Source: Planctomycetota bacterium (GTDB lineage Bacteria > Planctomycetota > Phycisphaerae > WQYP01). From it: DNA of 9,825 nt. Numbering within the stretch: position 1 is the stretch's first letter; each line of letters begins with the position of its first letter. The stretch is from assembly GCA_021828925.1 (NCBI GenBank), contig JAJZCT010000077.1, positions 1 to 9,825 of the forward strand, read 5' to 3'. Both the position numbers and the translations under genes were made by a program. The notes under the pieces are model-generated. The model did no database searches. It saw nothing but the letters and a program-made list of their open reading frames with translations, and was not told the origin of the DNA. Shown piece after piece: positions 1 through 6,261 of the stretch.

Positions 1-556
1 ACCAATGGGCTTCCTGCTGGTCCATTTTCTGTAAACCACTTGCCGCCTGTCCAAAGCCCGCCCCGGCCAGCGGTTCTCCCGCTTTGGGCACCGCCCAACT
101 TGGTGCGTCGCCCAGCGAGTCCGCCTGCTTCAGAATGCCGCGCTCCGCGGAACTGGTTGTCCCATGCTGACTTGTCGGCGTCTTGACATTCACGTGGGCA
201 TTGGGACCCTGTGCCGGCTGCGTTTGCGGCGGATGGAAAGTGTGCTGCGGCGGCGGTTGGTTCTTATGCCCGCTGGGGTCCAAATTATTGACCGGATCGT
301 TGCCGGGATGGCTGCGCCAGAATCCGGAACCCAGAACCTCGGAGCGAGAATATTGTGGAAGCGCTGCGCTTTGCATAGTGAGCAACGGATTTTCACCACC
401 AAGACCCAAAGACACCAAGGAGTTATGAACCAAAGAGGATGCGGAGGAACGCGGAGATGCAGCGCAATCTACACACATCCCAATTTGAATACCGGAGCGG
501 AAGAACCGCTGCCGACGGGATTCGGGGGGTGAAATTGTCTCGGCTGTCGCAACCAT
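1..556 (-). CDS. RHS-tip protein with reduced core, 3' end outside window (partial)
   Basis: The minus frame is open from an ATG at 556 to position 1, giving 185 residues without a stop. Residues 85-97 read GNDPVNNLDPSGH, the end of an RHS-associated core, where RHS proteins usually change from conserved shell to variable toxin. A PPPQ..HPPQ stretch follows at 101-111, then a Thr/Ser/Ala-rich linker; any toxin domain lies beyond the left edge. Compared with the RHS-tip gene at 1177-2904 it shares the MVAT start, an R-x-RF-x-x-SG stretch (17-22), a GLGGEN stretch (51-56) and the NNLDPSGH-linker junction, so the two are related. It lacks the YLLGGGNNGRYYDAATGRF part of the core, so it is probably a decayed or rearranged orphan tip. 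The start was chosen because both modules begin with near-identical bases; ATG 478 is the alternative. No good ribosome binding site is visible. Confidence 0.6.
   Translation of the reverse strand, partial: MVATAETISPPESRRQRFFRSGIQIGMCVDCAASPRSSASSLVHNSLVSLGLGGENPLLTMQSAALPQYSRSEVLGSGFWRSHPGNDPVNNLDPSGHKNQPPPQHTFHPPQTQPAQGPNAHVNVKTPTSQHGTTSSAERGILKQADSLGDAPSWAVPKAGEPLAGAGFGQAASGLQKMDQQEAHW
389..420. repeat. Degenerate CACCAAGACACAAAG-type repeat, copy 1
   Basis: The plus strand reads ATTTTCACCACCAAGAC followed by CCAAAGACACCAAGG, built from repeated CACCAAGA-like units. A second copy at 2557-2582 matches over about 23 bases with one mismatch. Read on the minus strand, both copies fall in the same reading phase and encode L-G-G-E-N inside the two RHS-tip genes. 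The next bases on the plus strand (about 433-461, GAGGATGCGGAGGAACGCGGAG) look like another degenerate periodic stretch. From memory, such sequences are dispersed in many environmental genomes. Confidence 0.6.
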
Positions 557-582
557 TACTTATGCACAATTCCTTATGTTTT

Positions 583-610
583 GATCATTGATCCGTGATC
601 ATTGGTCATT
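583..610. repeat. Heptamer repeat, GATCATT type (four units)
   Basis: There are four consecutive 7-base units: GATCATT, GATCCGT, GATCATT and GGTCATT. The array lies between the immunity candidate and the downstream RHS-tip gene and runs into the last codons of the immunity candidate. That gene's TGA stop (599-601) is formed by the repeat. Confidence 0.65.
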
Positions 611-1180
611 GCGTCCGTCTCCATCATCATGAAGATCAGCAGCCCCACAATCGGCTGGGCCGGTACAGTCCTTTAGATCTACAACAATCTCCTTTCCGTC
701 CTCCTGCTGGCGCAAAATTAGCTTGTCCCCGGGATCTTTCCGCCAACTCTCCAAGATATCTGTAGAAATCGAGCATACTTTCGCACCCGAAAATCGGAAT
801 TTCGCAGCTCCAAGCTCGTGTACGGCAACGAATTCATCATTAGAGTCGCATATAATGAATTCAAAGAAAACTCCATCTAAACATGTCTCGGATATGAGGC
901 AGGCGTTATCAGCGTCGACAATTCCAATCCTTGAATGGTAGCCGATCGCCCAATATTCCCTATCAGTAGAATGGACCAATGACGGTCGGATCCCGCTGCC
1001 ACTTGAAATAATTCCAATTCTATATGGCTTCCCTAAGCGCCCCCAAATATCGACCGCATAGAATTCTCTGGGAGCTTCTGAATCGGAGCCTAATACCAAA
1101 TAAGGCAGGGGCCCGGCCGCAAGAAAATCCTGAAGGGCCGCTTTTGACTGAAACTCAATCAGATAGCTTTGCATGTTCAT
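599..1180 (-). CDS. Candidate immunity protein for the upstream RHS-tip toxin
   Basis: This 193-residue soluble protein has no signal peptide, no membrane segment and no family I can name. Its ATG (1180-1178) overlaps the TGA stop of the RHS-tip gene (1179-1177) in an ATGA junction. A GGGGGA ribosome binding site sits a few bases upstream inside the toxin gene, so translation is probably coupled. Residues 35-141 alternate short strands and turns (REFYAVDIWGRLGKPYRIGI, YWAIGYHSRIGIVDA, DEFVAVHELGAAKFRF, KVCSISTDILESW). This looks like a beta-rich repeating fold, which is common among immunity proteins, but that is an impression. The gene is visibly more AT-rich than the exporter operon, as is usual for mobile toxin and immunity cassettes. 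The last residues (DGRNDQ) run into a heptamer repeat, so the natural C-terminus may have been altered. The immunity role rests on position, overlap and size, not homology. Confidence 0.6.
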   Translation of the reverse strand: MNMQSYLIEFQSKAALQDFLAAGPLPYLVLGSDSEAPREFYAVDIWGRLGKPYRIGIISSGSGIRPSLVHSTDREYWAIGYHSRIGIVDADNACLISETCLDGVFFEFIICDSNDEFVAVHELGAAKFRFSGAKVCSISTDILESWRKDPGDKLILRQQEDGKEIVVDLKDCTGPADCGAADLHDDGDGRNDQ

Positions 1181-2904
1181 TTTCCCCCGTAGATATGAAC
1201 GGTGATAAGCTTGTTGCGCTCCCAGACCGTCTCGAGTTTCACACCGCCTTTCGGACCCATTAGCAGCGATTCACGTACGATGCGCCCGTTCTCCTGGATT
1301 CGGACGATATTCGAAGGGTTGTTGAGAACTTCGGTAAGGTGGTCGCTCAGAAGCCGCCGCGTAGCGGCTGAGTCGGGCAAACCAATACTTTCAAGTTGGC
1401 GGAGCATATCCGCTGAGCGCTGTAGATTGTGGGCACTACCGGCCGCCTTACCTAGTGGATAGTCAAGCTTGTTGCCTAGCTCAGGCATGCTCCTTGCGGC
1501 GGCCTTTTTGCCCAGATTTTCAACCGCTTTCGCCCCAATTTTGTCGACTTCCTTCGCCCCGACTTTCTCAGCCACCCGTGTCGCCACACCCTTAACGATC
1601 GCTGCGGGGTCTACCATGCCGACAGCCTGGCCCACGGGATTGGCGTAAGCCGCGGCAGCACTGCCTTTTTGCATTTGTTCATAGAACTTCATCTCCTCCG
1701 GGCCGATGGCGCGGTTGGAGAGGCTGAAGGTGAAGGCGTTGGCAGCGGATTGTAAACCAACCAACGCCGGCGCCAAAATCGGATGGTTAACATCGAATTG
1801 TTCGCCCGCTGGCAAAGGTGTGATCGATGGCAATTGCTTGAATAATTCAACTGCTTTCTGGTATGCATGATCGTCATTCGGATTTGCCAGCGCAGCTTGT
1901 AAGGCGGTGTTAAATGCGCCTAATCCGGGGCCGGGGAAAGTTGTGTGTTCCGTTGCCGATGCGCGGGCCATGTCAAGTTCATACGCCCGCAAAAGTGCAT
2001 GAATGCGAGCTTCCCCATTGGATTCCGGCGTCGCAGTATGTGGGGTAATTGGATTATGTACCAACTGATGCGATGCCGGATGGTTCTGCGTATGCTGTTG
2101 TTTGTTATCCGTGCGCTTATTAGCCCCCTTCGTATTTATCGGCGATGTCGGCTTGGCGTTGGCTTTGGTATTGTCCGTCGAAGCATTCTGCGGCGGATGG
2201 TATACAGACTTGGGTGGAGGCTGCGGCGGCTTTGTGGCATGCCCACTGGGATCAAGGTTATTGATCGGACCATTTCCCGCGTAGCGATAAAGGTTATCAT
2301 CGCCGCCGGCTTCTCTGGTTGGATCTTCGCTTAAAAATCTCCCCGTAGCCGCATCGTAATATCTTCCGTTGTTTCCCCCGCCCAGAAGATACAGGGCGGA
2401 TTCCATGTCCAGATAATATTGTTTCTTCCCGCCTGCCATCATGTTGGACGTGAAGTCCAATGGCAGAGTTGTCAAATCTTCCGCAGTCCAATATCCGCCG
2501 TCGAGGTTGCGCCGGCAGTCAGCGTCTGGCATATAGCATCTGGAACTGGAATATGAATTTTCACCACCAAGACACAAAGGCATCCCGATATCACAAGAAT
2601 AAATCAGGTCATCGGTATAAACCTCGGACGCGAAGGGGGGCGTTGGGAAGCTGGGAGTCAGGAGTTGGGAGTTAGAATAAGGCGGAAGCGCGGCGCGTTC
2701 AGTTCCTTCTAGATTCCAGATTCCAGGTTCTGAATCCTGATCCACAGATTGCGCAGATGACGCAGATTTTCCGACCAGTGCGCCGGCACGAAAATTCCGC
2801 AGGCCGGAATGTAAAAACCGCTCGCGGGCCGATCGCGGGGTGCGCGGAAGCCTTGGCTTCTCGCACGCAATCCCGCTGCCAAATTGTTCACGCGTCGCGA
2901 CCAT
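1177..2904 (-). CDS. Short RHS-tip protein with unassigned C-terminal toxin-like domain
   Basis: The product is 575 residues in this reading. Residues 163-222 are an RHS-associated core (YYLDMESALYLLGGG, RYYDAATGRFLSEDP, NLYRYAGNGPINNLDPSGH). NNLDPSGH resembles the DPxG site where RHS proteins cleave themselves before the toxin. A low-complexity Thr/Asn/Pro/His/Lys linker follows (about 223-295). Next comes a helical pre-toxin part with Ala/Lys/Gly-rich segments (about 430-475), then a C-terminal domain (about 476-575) ending in strand-like stretches (NIVRIQENGRIVRESLLMGP, GGVKLETVWERNKLITVHIYGG). Full RHS proteins exceed 1000 residues and have many YD repeats; here only the tip remains, as in orphan rhs cassettes. 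Residues 1 to about 130 are largely encoded by period-7 and period-9 repeats, so the true start is uncertain; ATG 2904 is supported only by the shared MVAT start of the second module. I cannot name the toxin family. An RNase of the barnase/EndoU/colicin-like (BECR) type is a guess. Confidence 0.7.
   Translation of the reverse strand: MVATREQFGSGIACEKPRLPRTPRSARERFLHSGLRNFRAGALVGKSASSAQSVDQDSEPGIWNLEGTERAALPPYSNSQLLTPSFPTPPFASEVYTDDLIYSCDIGMPLCLGGENSYSSSRCYMPDADCRRNLDGGYWTAEDLTTLPLDFTSNMMAGGKKQYYLDMESALYLLGGGNNGRYYDAATGRFLSEDPTREAGGDDNLYRYAGNGPINNLDPSGHATKPPQPPPKSVYHPPQNASTDNTKANAKPTSPINTKGANKRTDNKQQHTQNHPASHQLVHNPITPHTATPESNGEARIHALLRAYELDMARASATEHTTFPGPGLGAFNTALQAALANPNDDHAYQKAVELFKQLPSITPLPAGEQFDVNHPILAPALVGLQSAANAFTFSLSNRAIGPEEMKFYEQMQKGSAAAAYANPVGQAVGMVDPAAIVKGVATRVAEKVGAKEVDKIGAKAVENLGKKAAARSMPELGNKLDYPLGKAAGSAHNLQRSADMLRQLESIGLPDSAATRRLLSDHLTEVLNNPSNIVRIQENGRIVRESLLMGPKGGVKLETVWERNKLITVHIYGGK
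2557..2582. repeat. Degenerate CACCAAGACACAAAG-type repeat, copy 2
   Basis: ATTTTCACCACCAAGACACAAAGGCA on the plus strand is the near-identical partner of the copy at 389-420. On the minus strand it encodes M-P-L-C-L-G-G-E-N within the N-terminal part of the RHS-tip gene. The copies lie at comparable places in both modules, so they were probably duplicated with them rather than inserted independently. Confidence 0.6.
2643..2678. repeat. Heptamer repeat, TTGGGAG type
   Basis: Successive 7-base units CTGGGAG, TCAGGAG, TTGGGAG and TTAGAAT occupy 2651-2678, with a related TTGGGAA just before at 2643. The stretch is translated on the minus strand as the Ser/Thr/Pro-rich SNSQLLTPSFPT region of the RHS-tip gene, which looks like translated repeat rather than a folded domain. 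Confidence 0.6.
2711..2738. repeat. Heptamer repeat, AGATTCC type
   Basis: Units AGATTCC, AGATTCC, AGGTTCT and GAATCCT run head to tail with a period of seven. A looser related stretch (CAGAATCCGGAACCCAGAACC) occurs at about 315-335 in the second RHS-tip gene. This is a different heptamer from those at 583-610 and 2643-2678. Confidence 0.6.
2742..2768. repeat. Nine-base repeat, CCACAGATT type (three units)
   Basis: Three 9-base units (CCACAGATT, GCGCAGATG, ACGCAGATT) follow directly after the AGATTCC heptamers. A period of nine keeps frame, and on the minus strand it yields a three-residue periodicity (SAS, SAQ, SVD) in the RHS-tip gene. Confidence 0.55.
2794..2810. repeat. Inverted repeat ATTCCG-5-CGGAAT
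   Basis: Perfect 6-base arms (2794-2799 and 2805-2810) surround a 5-base loop inside the 5' part of the RHS-tip gene. The right arm and following bases (CCGGAATGTAAAAA) nearly recur at 9591-9603 (CGGAATGTAGAAA), which also follows an ATTCC...GGAAT hairpin. A second hairpin (GAAGCC TT GGCTTC, 2847-2860) lies nearby. Confidence 0.4.
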
Positions 2905-2912
2905 GAGTTCCC

Positions 2913-2918
2913 ATTATA
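2913..2918 (-). promoter_or_regulatory. Possible -10 box (TATAAT) for the RHS-tip gene
   Basis: A perfect TATAAT on the minus strand ends only 8 bases before ATG 2904. Transcription would start almost at the ATG, giving a leaderless mRNA. No convincing -35 box lies at 16-18 bases, and there is no clear ribosome binding site for that ATG. Chance occurrence is quite possible. Confidence 0.25.
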
Positions 2919-2970
2919 GATAGTTCCTGAGGTTTTGCGCATCGGCCGCTGTTTGGCCAAAGTTAAAATG

Positions 2971-2985
2971 TCCCGCCTGGCGGGA
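2971..2985 (-). terminator. Hairpin downstream of the ICMT-type gene, possible terminator
   Basis: TCCCGCCTGGCGGGA is a perfect inverted repeat (7-base arms, one central base) 46 bases past the stop at 3032. On the minus strand CATTTTAACTTT follows, a weak T-rich tail. It could end the upstream transcript before the RHS array. GC-rich palindromes of this kind may also be dispersed elements, so the role is tentative. A second palindrome, TTTGGCCAAA, lies at 2952-2961. Confidence 0.45.
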
Positions 2986-3031
2986 GCCGGGTTTGGCAAC
3001 GGGGGGAGCATCTGAGCTTTGCGCGTTAAAG

Positions 3032-3691
3032 TCAGTAAATGCCCGGCAACAGCCGCCAGGTGCGGGCTACGTAAGCATCATACTGTGCGCCAAAGTGGGC
3101 GTGCAGCAGGCGTTCTTCAGCCCGGATACGGGGTATAAGCGGCACGAGAACCAGCGCGGTGATCAGAATGCCGGACCAGCCGCGGAATACCAGTCCCCAT
3201 CCCAGCATGCCGATCAGCAATCCCAGGTAGCTTGGGTTGCGAATCAGTCCGTAAATCCCGTGGGTTTCAAGGGTGTGCCCCGGTTGAATCGCAACCAGGC
3301 CGCTGAACCGTGAGCCGAGCACAAAGACTGGAAATAATCGCAGGGTGCCGCCGAGTGTATACAGAATCAGGCCGATCCAGCGCGTGGTATCTCCATCAAT
3401 TGTCCACAGACCGATGCGGTCGGTATAGGGCGGCACAATTGCGGTTGCAAGTGCGATCAGGGCGAAGGCGGTGAGGACCCAACGGTTGCCGCGGTCCTCC
3501 TGCGTGCCTGAACTCAGGTTGCCCTGGCTAAATGGGGCAACGCACATCATCGCCGCTGTAATGACAGTGACTGCAATCAGTGCCCCATGACTGAAAAACG
3601 CCGTCCAGCCCCCAAATGCGATAATCGCCAGCGCGAATTGCACCGCTCCCGCAATGAGGCTTAACGCAAATGCCTTTCCCCGAGTTCCCAT
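3032..3691 (-). CDS. ICMT/PEMT-family integral membrane methyltransferase-like protein
   Basis: This 219-residue hydrophobic protein has membrane segments at roughly 8-28, 33-52, 71-88, 104-125 and 155-188. The C-terminal half carries the isoprenylcysteine carboxyl methyltransferase / phospholipid methyltransferase signature: GHTLETHGIYGLIRNP at 138-153, which binds S-adenosylmethionine, then SYLG, RIRAEERLL (188-196) and FGAQYDAYVARTWRLLPGIY at the end. Bacterial members are small inner-membrane enzymes that methylate lipids or other small substrates; the substrate cannot be read from sequence. A GGAG ribosome binding site lies about 6 bases before ATG 3691. It has the same strand as the exporter operon but is separated by 313 bases, so co-transcription is unproven. 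Family assignment is firm, function is not. Confidence 0.85.
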   Translation of the reverse strand: MGTRGKAFALSLIAGAVQFALAIIAFGGWTAFFSHGALIAVTVITAAMMCVAPFSQGNLSSGTQEDRGNRWVLTAFALIALATAIVPPYTDRIGLWTIDGDTTRWIGLILYTLGGTLRLFPVFVLGSRFSGLVAIQPGHTLETHGIYGLIRNPSYLGLLIGMLGWGLVFRGWSGILITALVLVPLIPRIRAEERLLHAHFGAQYDAYVARTWRLLPGIY

Positions 3692-4004
3692 TGGGTTCTC
3701 CGTGCGCAGCAGGTGTGGTCTTCTTGCCGGAAGGCCACCGGCCTATTGTACCGGCCGGCGGTCTATAATCGAATCGGGTAATCGGGTCATGGGTGTAACA
3801 CTTGCAGTAATAAAAGGCGTCCTGGCATTGCTTCCATTATGGGCTTTCAGAGGCAGTGACGGTACGTTGCACCGGGGCGAAGAATGATTCTGCCGGGAAG
3901 CATTCTCTGCGCGCCAGCCTGGTGCATGTGTGTGCGAAACTTGGCATGCGCTGCGGGCACGCGGTTAAACCTGCGGCTGGCAATCTACGAACATCGAATT
4001 GCCT
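3692..4004. other. Gene-free stretch between exporter operon and ICMT-type gene
   Basis: I see no gene in these 313 bases on either strand. Near the ICMT-type gene there is a GC-rich inverted repeat (CCGGCC...GGCCGG, about 3740-3757). A plus-strand TATAAT (3764-3769) lacks a usable -35 box. A short direct repeat AATCGGGT-AATCGGGT-CATGGGT spans 3772-3794. A minus-strand TACAAT inside the hairpin could be a -10 box for the ICMT-type gene, also without a good -35. No clear terminator follows the last permease gene. Confidence 0.5.
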
Positions 4005-5126
4005 CTACTGTATTCTTCGGAACAGCCATGAGGCCGTCAGCAGGGTGACGATGGCGATGACGGCCATGGGAATAAGGTCGGGGAGAAGCTGGTGGACATT
4101 GGCACCCTGCAGAAATGCTTCCCGCGAGGCCTGCACGTCATAGCGCAGTGGATTAAGCAGGGTAAAATCCTGAATCGCTCGGGGCATGTTGGAAACCGGC
4201 GTGGCCATGCCGGATAACAGCGCGCTGGGCATGACCAGTACGAATGTCCCCAAAAGCGCCTGCTGCATCGTGGAAGATATTGACGATACGAGCAAGCCCA
4301 TGCCGGCCGCGGCAATAATAAAAATGACAACGGTGAGGATGATCGCTTCCGCGGTTCCATAATACGGGACCTGGAACCAGTATCGCACAATGAGAATGAT
4401 GACCGCGGATTGCCCGAGTCCCACGAGGATGGGCGGCGTGGCTTTGCCGGCCATGATCTCCAGCGGTGTAAACGGTGTTACCAGCAGTTGGTCAAACGTG
4501 CCTTGCTCGCGTTCCCGGGCGACGGACATGGCCGTAAGGATCATAACCGCCAGCATGGTAATAAGTCCGATCATTGCGGGGACAAACTGCCAGCGGGAAA
4601 GCAGGTCCGGATTAAACCATGAGCGGATGTGCAGGACCGCGGGCGGGGGCGGTTGGCCGCTGAAATGCCTGGCCCGAAAAGCGGCGTTGAATTGACTGAC
4701 CACCTCATTGAGGTACCCAATGGCCAAGGCCGCCGTATTGGAATTTCGACCATCGGCGATTACTTGAATCTGCGCCGGGTGTCCGGTTGAGAGATTGCGT
4801 TGAAAATGCTGTGGAATCTGGATGATCAGCAAGGTTTGGCGGGCATTGAGCAAGGGGCGGGCCTGCTGGATATTTCCAGCGGTTGCCACGCAGGTAAAAA
4901 TACCTGACCCATTGAGTCCGCTGATGAAACGTGTCGATTCGCTGGAGTGGCTTTTGTCCACAAGCACATAAGGCACATTGTTGAGATCAAATGTGCCGGC
5001 GTAGCCGAAAACAATCATCTGCAGAATCGGCGGCCCCACCAGGACAAATCTGCTGCGCGGGTCCTTGAAAATGGCAACGAGTTCCTTTTGTATCAGGGCC
5101 AGAATGCGAAACAATATATTATTCAT
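4005..5126 (-). CDS. ybhR: ABC-2 type efflux permease, YbhR-like
   Basis: This 373-residue inner-membrane subunit has the ABC2_membrane_3 layout: one N-terminal membrane segment (about 26-44), a large periplasmic domain (about 45-180), then five segments (about 182-202, 230-247, 257-281, 291-307, 349-369). The cytoplasmic motif EREQGT at 205-210, followed by FDQLLVTPFTPLEIMAGK, is the conserved coupling region of drug-efflux permeases and closely resembles E. coli YbhR. It is the last gene of the operon; its ATG is separated by one base from the stop of the other permease gene, so translation is coupled. It should pair with that permease, the double ATPase and the adaptor. The substrate is unknown; the E. 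coli pump has been linked to drug efflux. The gene symbol is by analogy. Confidence 0.9.
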   Translation of the reverse strand: MNNILFRILALIQKELVAIFKDPRSRFVLVGPPILQMIVFGYAGTFDLNNVPYVLVDKSHSSESTRFISGLNGSGIFTCVATAGNIQQARPLLNARQTLLIIQIPQHFQRNLSTGHPAQIQVIADGRNSNTAALAIGYLNEVVSQFNAAFRARHFSGQPPPPAVLHIRSWFNPDLLSRWQFVPAMIGLITMLAVMILTAMSVAREREQGTFDQLLVTPFTPLEIMAGKATPPILVGLGQSAVIILIVRYWFQVPYYGTAEAIILTVVIFIIAAAGMGLLVSSISSTMQQALLGTFVLVMPSALLSGMATPVSNMPRAIQDFTLLNPLRYDVQASREAFLQGANVHQLLPDLIPMAVIAIVTLLTASWLFRRIQ

Positions 5127-5127
5127 G

Positions 5128-6261
5128 TCATACCAGCCGTTTCGCGGTTAGCCGCCGGGTTAAACCGAGAAAAATAATTGCCATCAACATCAATACGGCG
5201 GTGTTGGGTAAAATCACACTCCAGATATCGCCCGCCAGGAACAGCGTTTGCAGCAGCGCCACAAAATAGCGCGCGGGGAGCAGATAGGTGATGGCCTGAA
5301 TGGCCGGCGGCATGCTGCGAATATCAAAAACAAAGCCCGAAAGCATCATTGCGGGCAAGAATGTCAGCAGCAGTGCCGCCTGACTGGCGATAAACTGATT
5401 TTTCGTGCGTGTTGATATCAGCAGTCCCATGCCCAGCGCCACGAGCAGGTACAACGCCGAAACCAGAATTAAAACCGGCAGAGATCCGCGAATCGGGACT
5501 TGAAACAATTGCTTCGCCGCGGTTACCGCAACGGCCAGTCCGATCATGCCAAGGCAAAAATAGGGAATAATTTTGCTGATGATAATTTCGCCAGGTTGCA
5601 CGGGGGTGGCAAACAGAGACTCAAAAGTGCCGCGCTCCCATTCCCGGGCCACCACCAGCGCTGTCATCAGGGCGCCGATCAACGTCATGATCAGCACCAG
5701 CAGTCCCGGTACCAGGAAATAGCGGCTGTTCATGCCGCGATTAAACCATATCTGCTGCTGCATGGTCACCGGCTGGTAATAATGTTCTCCGCGCGCAAGC
5801 CCGCGCTGCGCCAGCCAAACGGCTACAACGCCGCTGACATAATTTTCAATCAGTCGCGCACGATTGGCATCAATGCTGTTGGCGGTGAACTGGATATTGG
5901 CATGGCCGGCCTGCAAATTGCGGGAGAAATTATGCCGCAGACGCACAATGCCATCGACGGTTCCCGCGGACATTAAATGATCGGCCTGAATCATCGAATG
6001 CACCGCCCGCGGTTCAAAATAGCGGGATCCGGCAAACGCGCCGAACAGACTTTGCGCCGCGGGCGACTGATTCTCCATTACCACCGCCACGGGAACGTTA
6101 TGCGCGTCCAGCGACAAACCATACCCAAACAGCAGGATCAGCAGCAAAGGAAGCACAATTCCCAACGCTATGCTGCTGGGATCGCGCATCATTTGGCGCG
6201 CTTCCTTGCGGCTCATGGCCATTATCCGCCGCAGTTTCCCTGATTTCATTTCACGGCTCAT
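5128..6261 (-). CDS. ybhS: ABC-2 type efflux permease, YbhS-like
   Basis: This 377-residue permease has the same architecture as its neighbour: a membrane segment at about 32-50, a periplasmic domain at about 52-180, and segments at about 182-205, 232-253, 260-282, 293-313 and 348-368. The EWERGT motif (207-212), followed by FESLFATPV, is the family hallmark at the ATPase-contacting loop. The basic N-terminus (RRIMAMSRKEARQMMRDPSS) is typical. Its ATG overlaps the ATPase stop in an ATGA junction, which indicates coupled translation. Two non-identical permeases with one double ATPase imply a heteromeric transporter, as in YbhF-S-R. The symbol follows operon order. Confidence 0.9.
   Translation of the reverse strand: MSREMKSGKLRRIMAMSRKEARQMMRDPSSIALGIVLPLLLILLFGYGLSLDAHNVPVAVVMENQSPAAQSLFGAFAGSRYFEPRAVHSMIQADHLMSAGTVDGIVRLRHNFSRNLQAGHANIQFTANSIDANRARLIENYVSGVVAVWLAQRGLARGEHYYQPVTMQQQIWFNRGMNSRYFLVPGLLVLIMTLIGALMTALVVAREWERGTFESLFATPVQPGEIIISKIIPYFCLGMIGLAVAVTAAKQLFQVPIRGSLPVLILVSALYLLVALGMGLLISTRTKNQFIASQAALLLTFLPAMMLSGFVFDIRSMPPAIQAITYLLPARYFVALLQTLFLAGDIWSVILPNTAVLMLMAIIFLGLTRRLTAKRLV

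Noticed and set aside
190..402. 70-residue minus-strand open frame in the left RHS region
   Set aside because: It is out of phase with the NNLDPSGH frame that matches the other RHS-tip gene.
583..2768. Repeats considered as a CRISPR array or insertion sequence ends
   Set aside because: The units are 7-9 bases, degenerate and without spacers; there is no transposase gene and no matching terminal inverted repeats.
2709..3011. 100-residue minus-strand open frame overlapping the RHS-tip 5' end
   Set aside because: It is a second frame through the periodic repeats (ENLRHLRNLW-type peptide), crosses the hairpin at 2971-2985 and shows no domain; the frame continuing into the RHS core is preferred.
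3654..3887. 77-residue plus-strand open frame in the gap upstream of the ICMT-type gene
   Set aside because: It overlaps the methyltransferase start antisense, has no ribosome binding site and no recognisable domain; the inner ATG at 3789 has only a weak upstream sequence.
5500..5976. 158-residue plus-strand open frame opposite the YbhS-like permease
   Set aside because: It is antisense to a confidently assigned membrane protein and has no domain.
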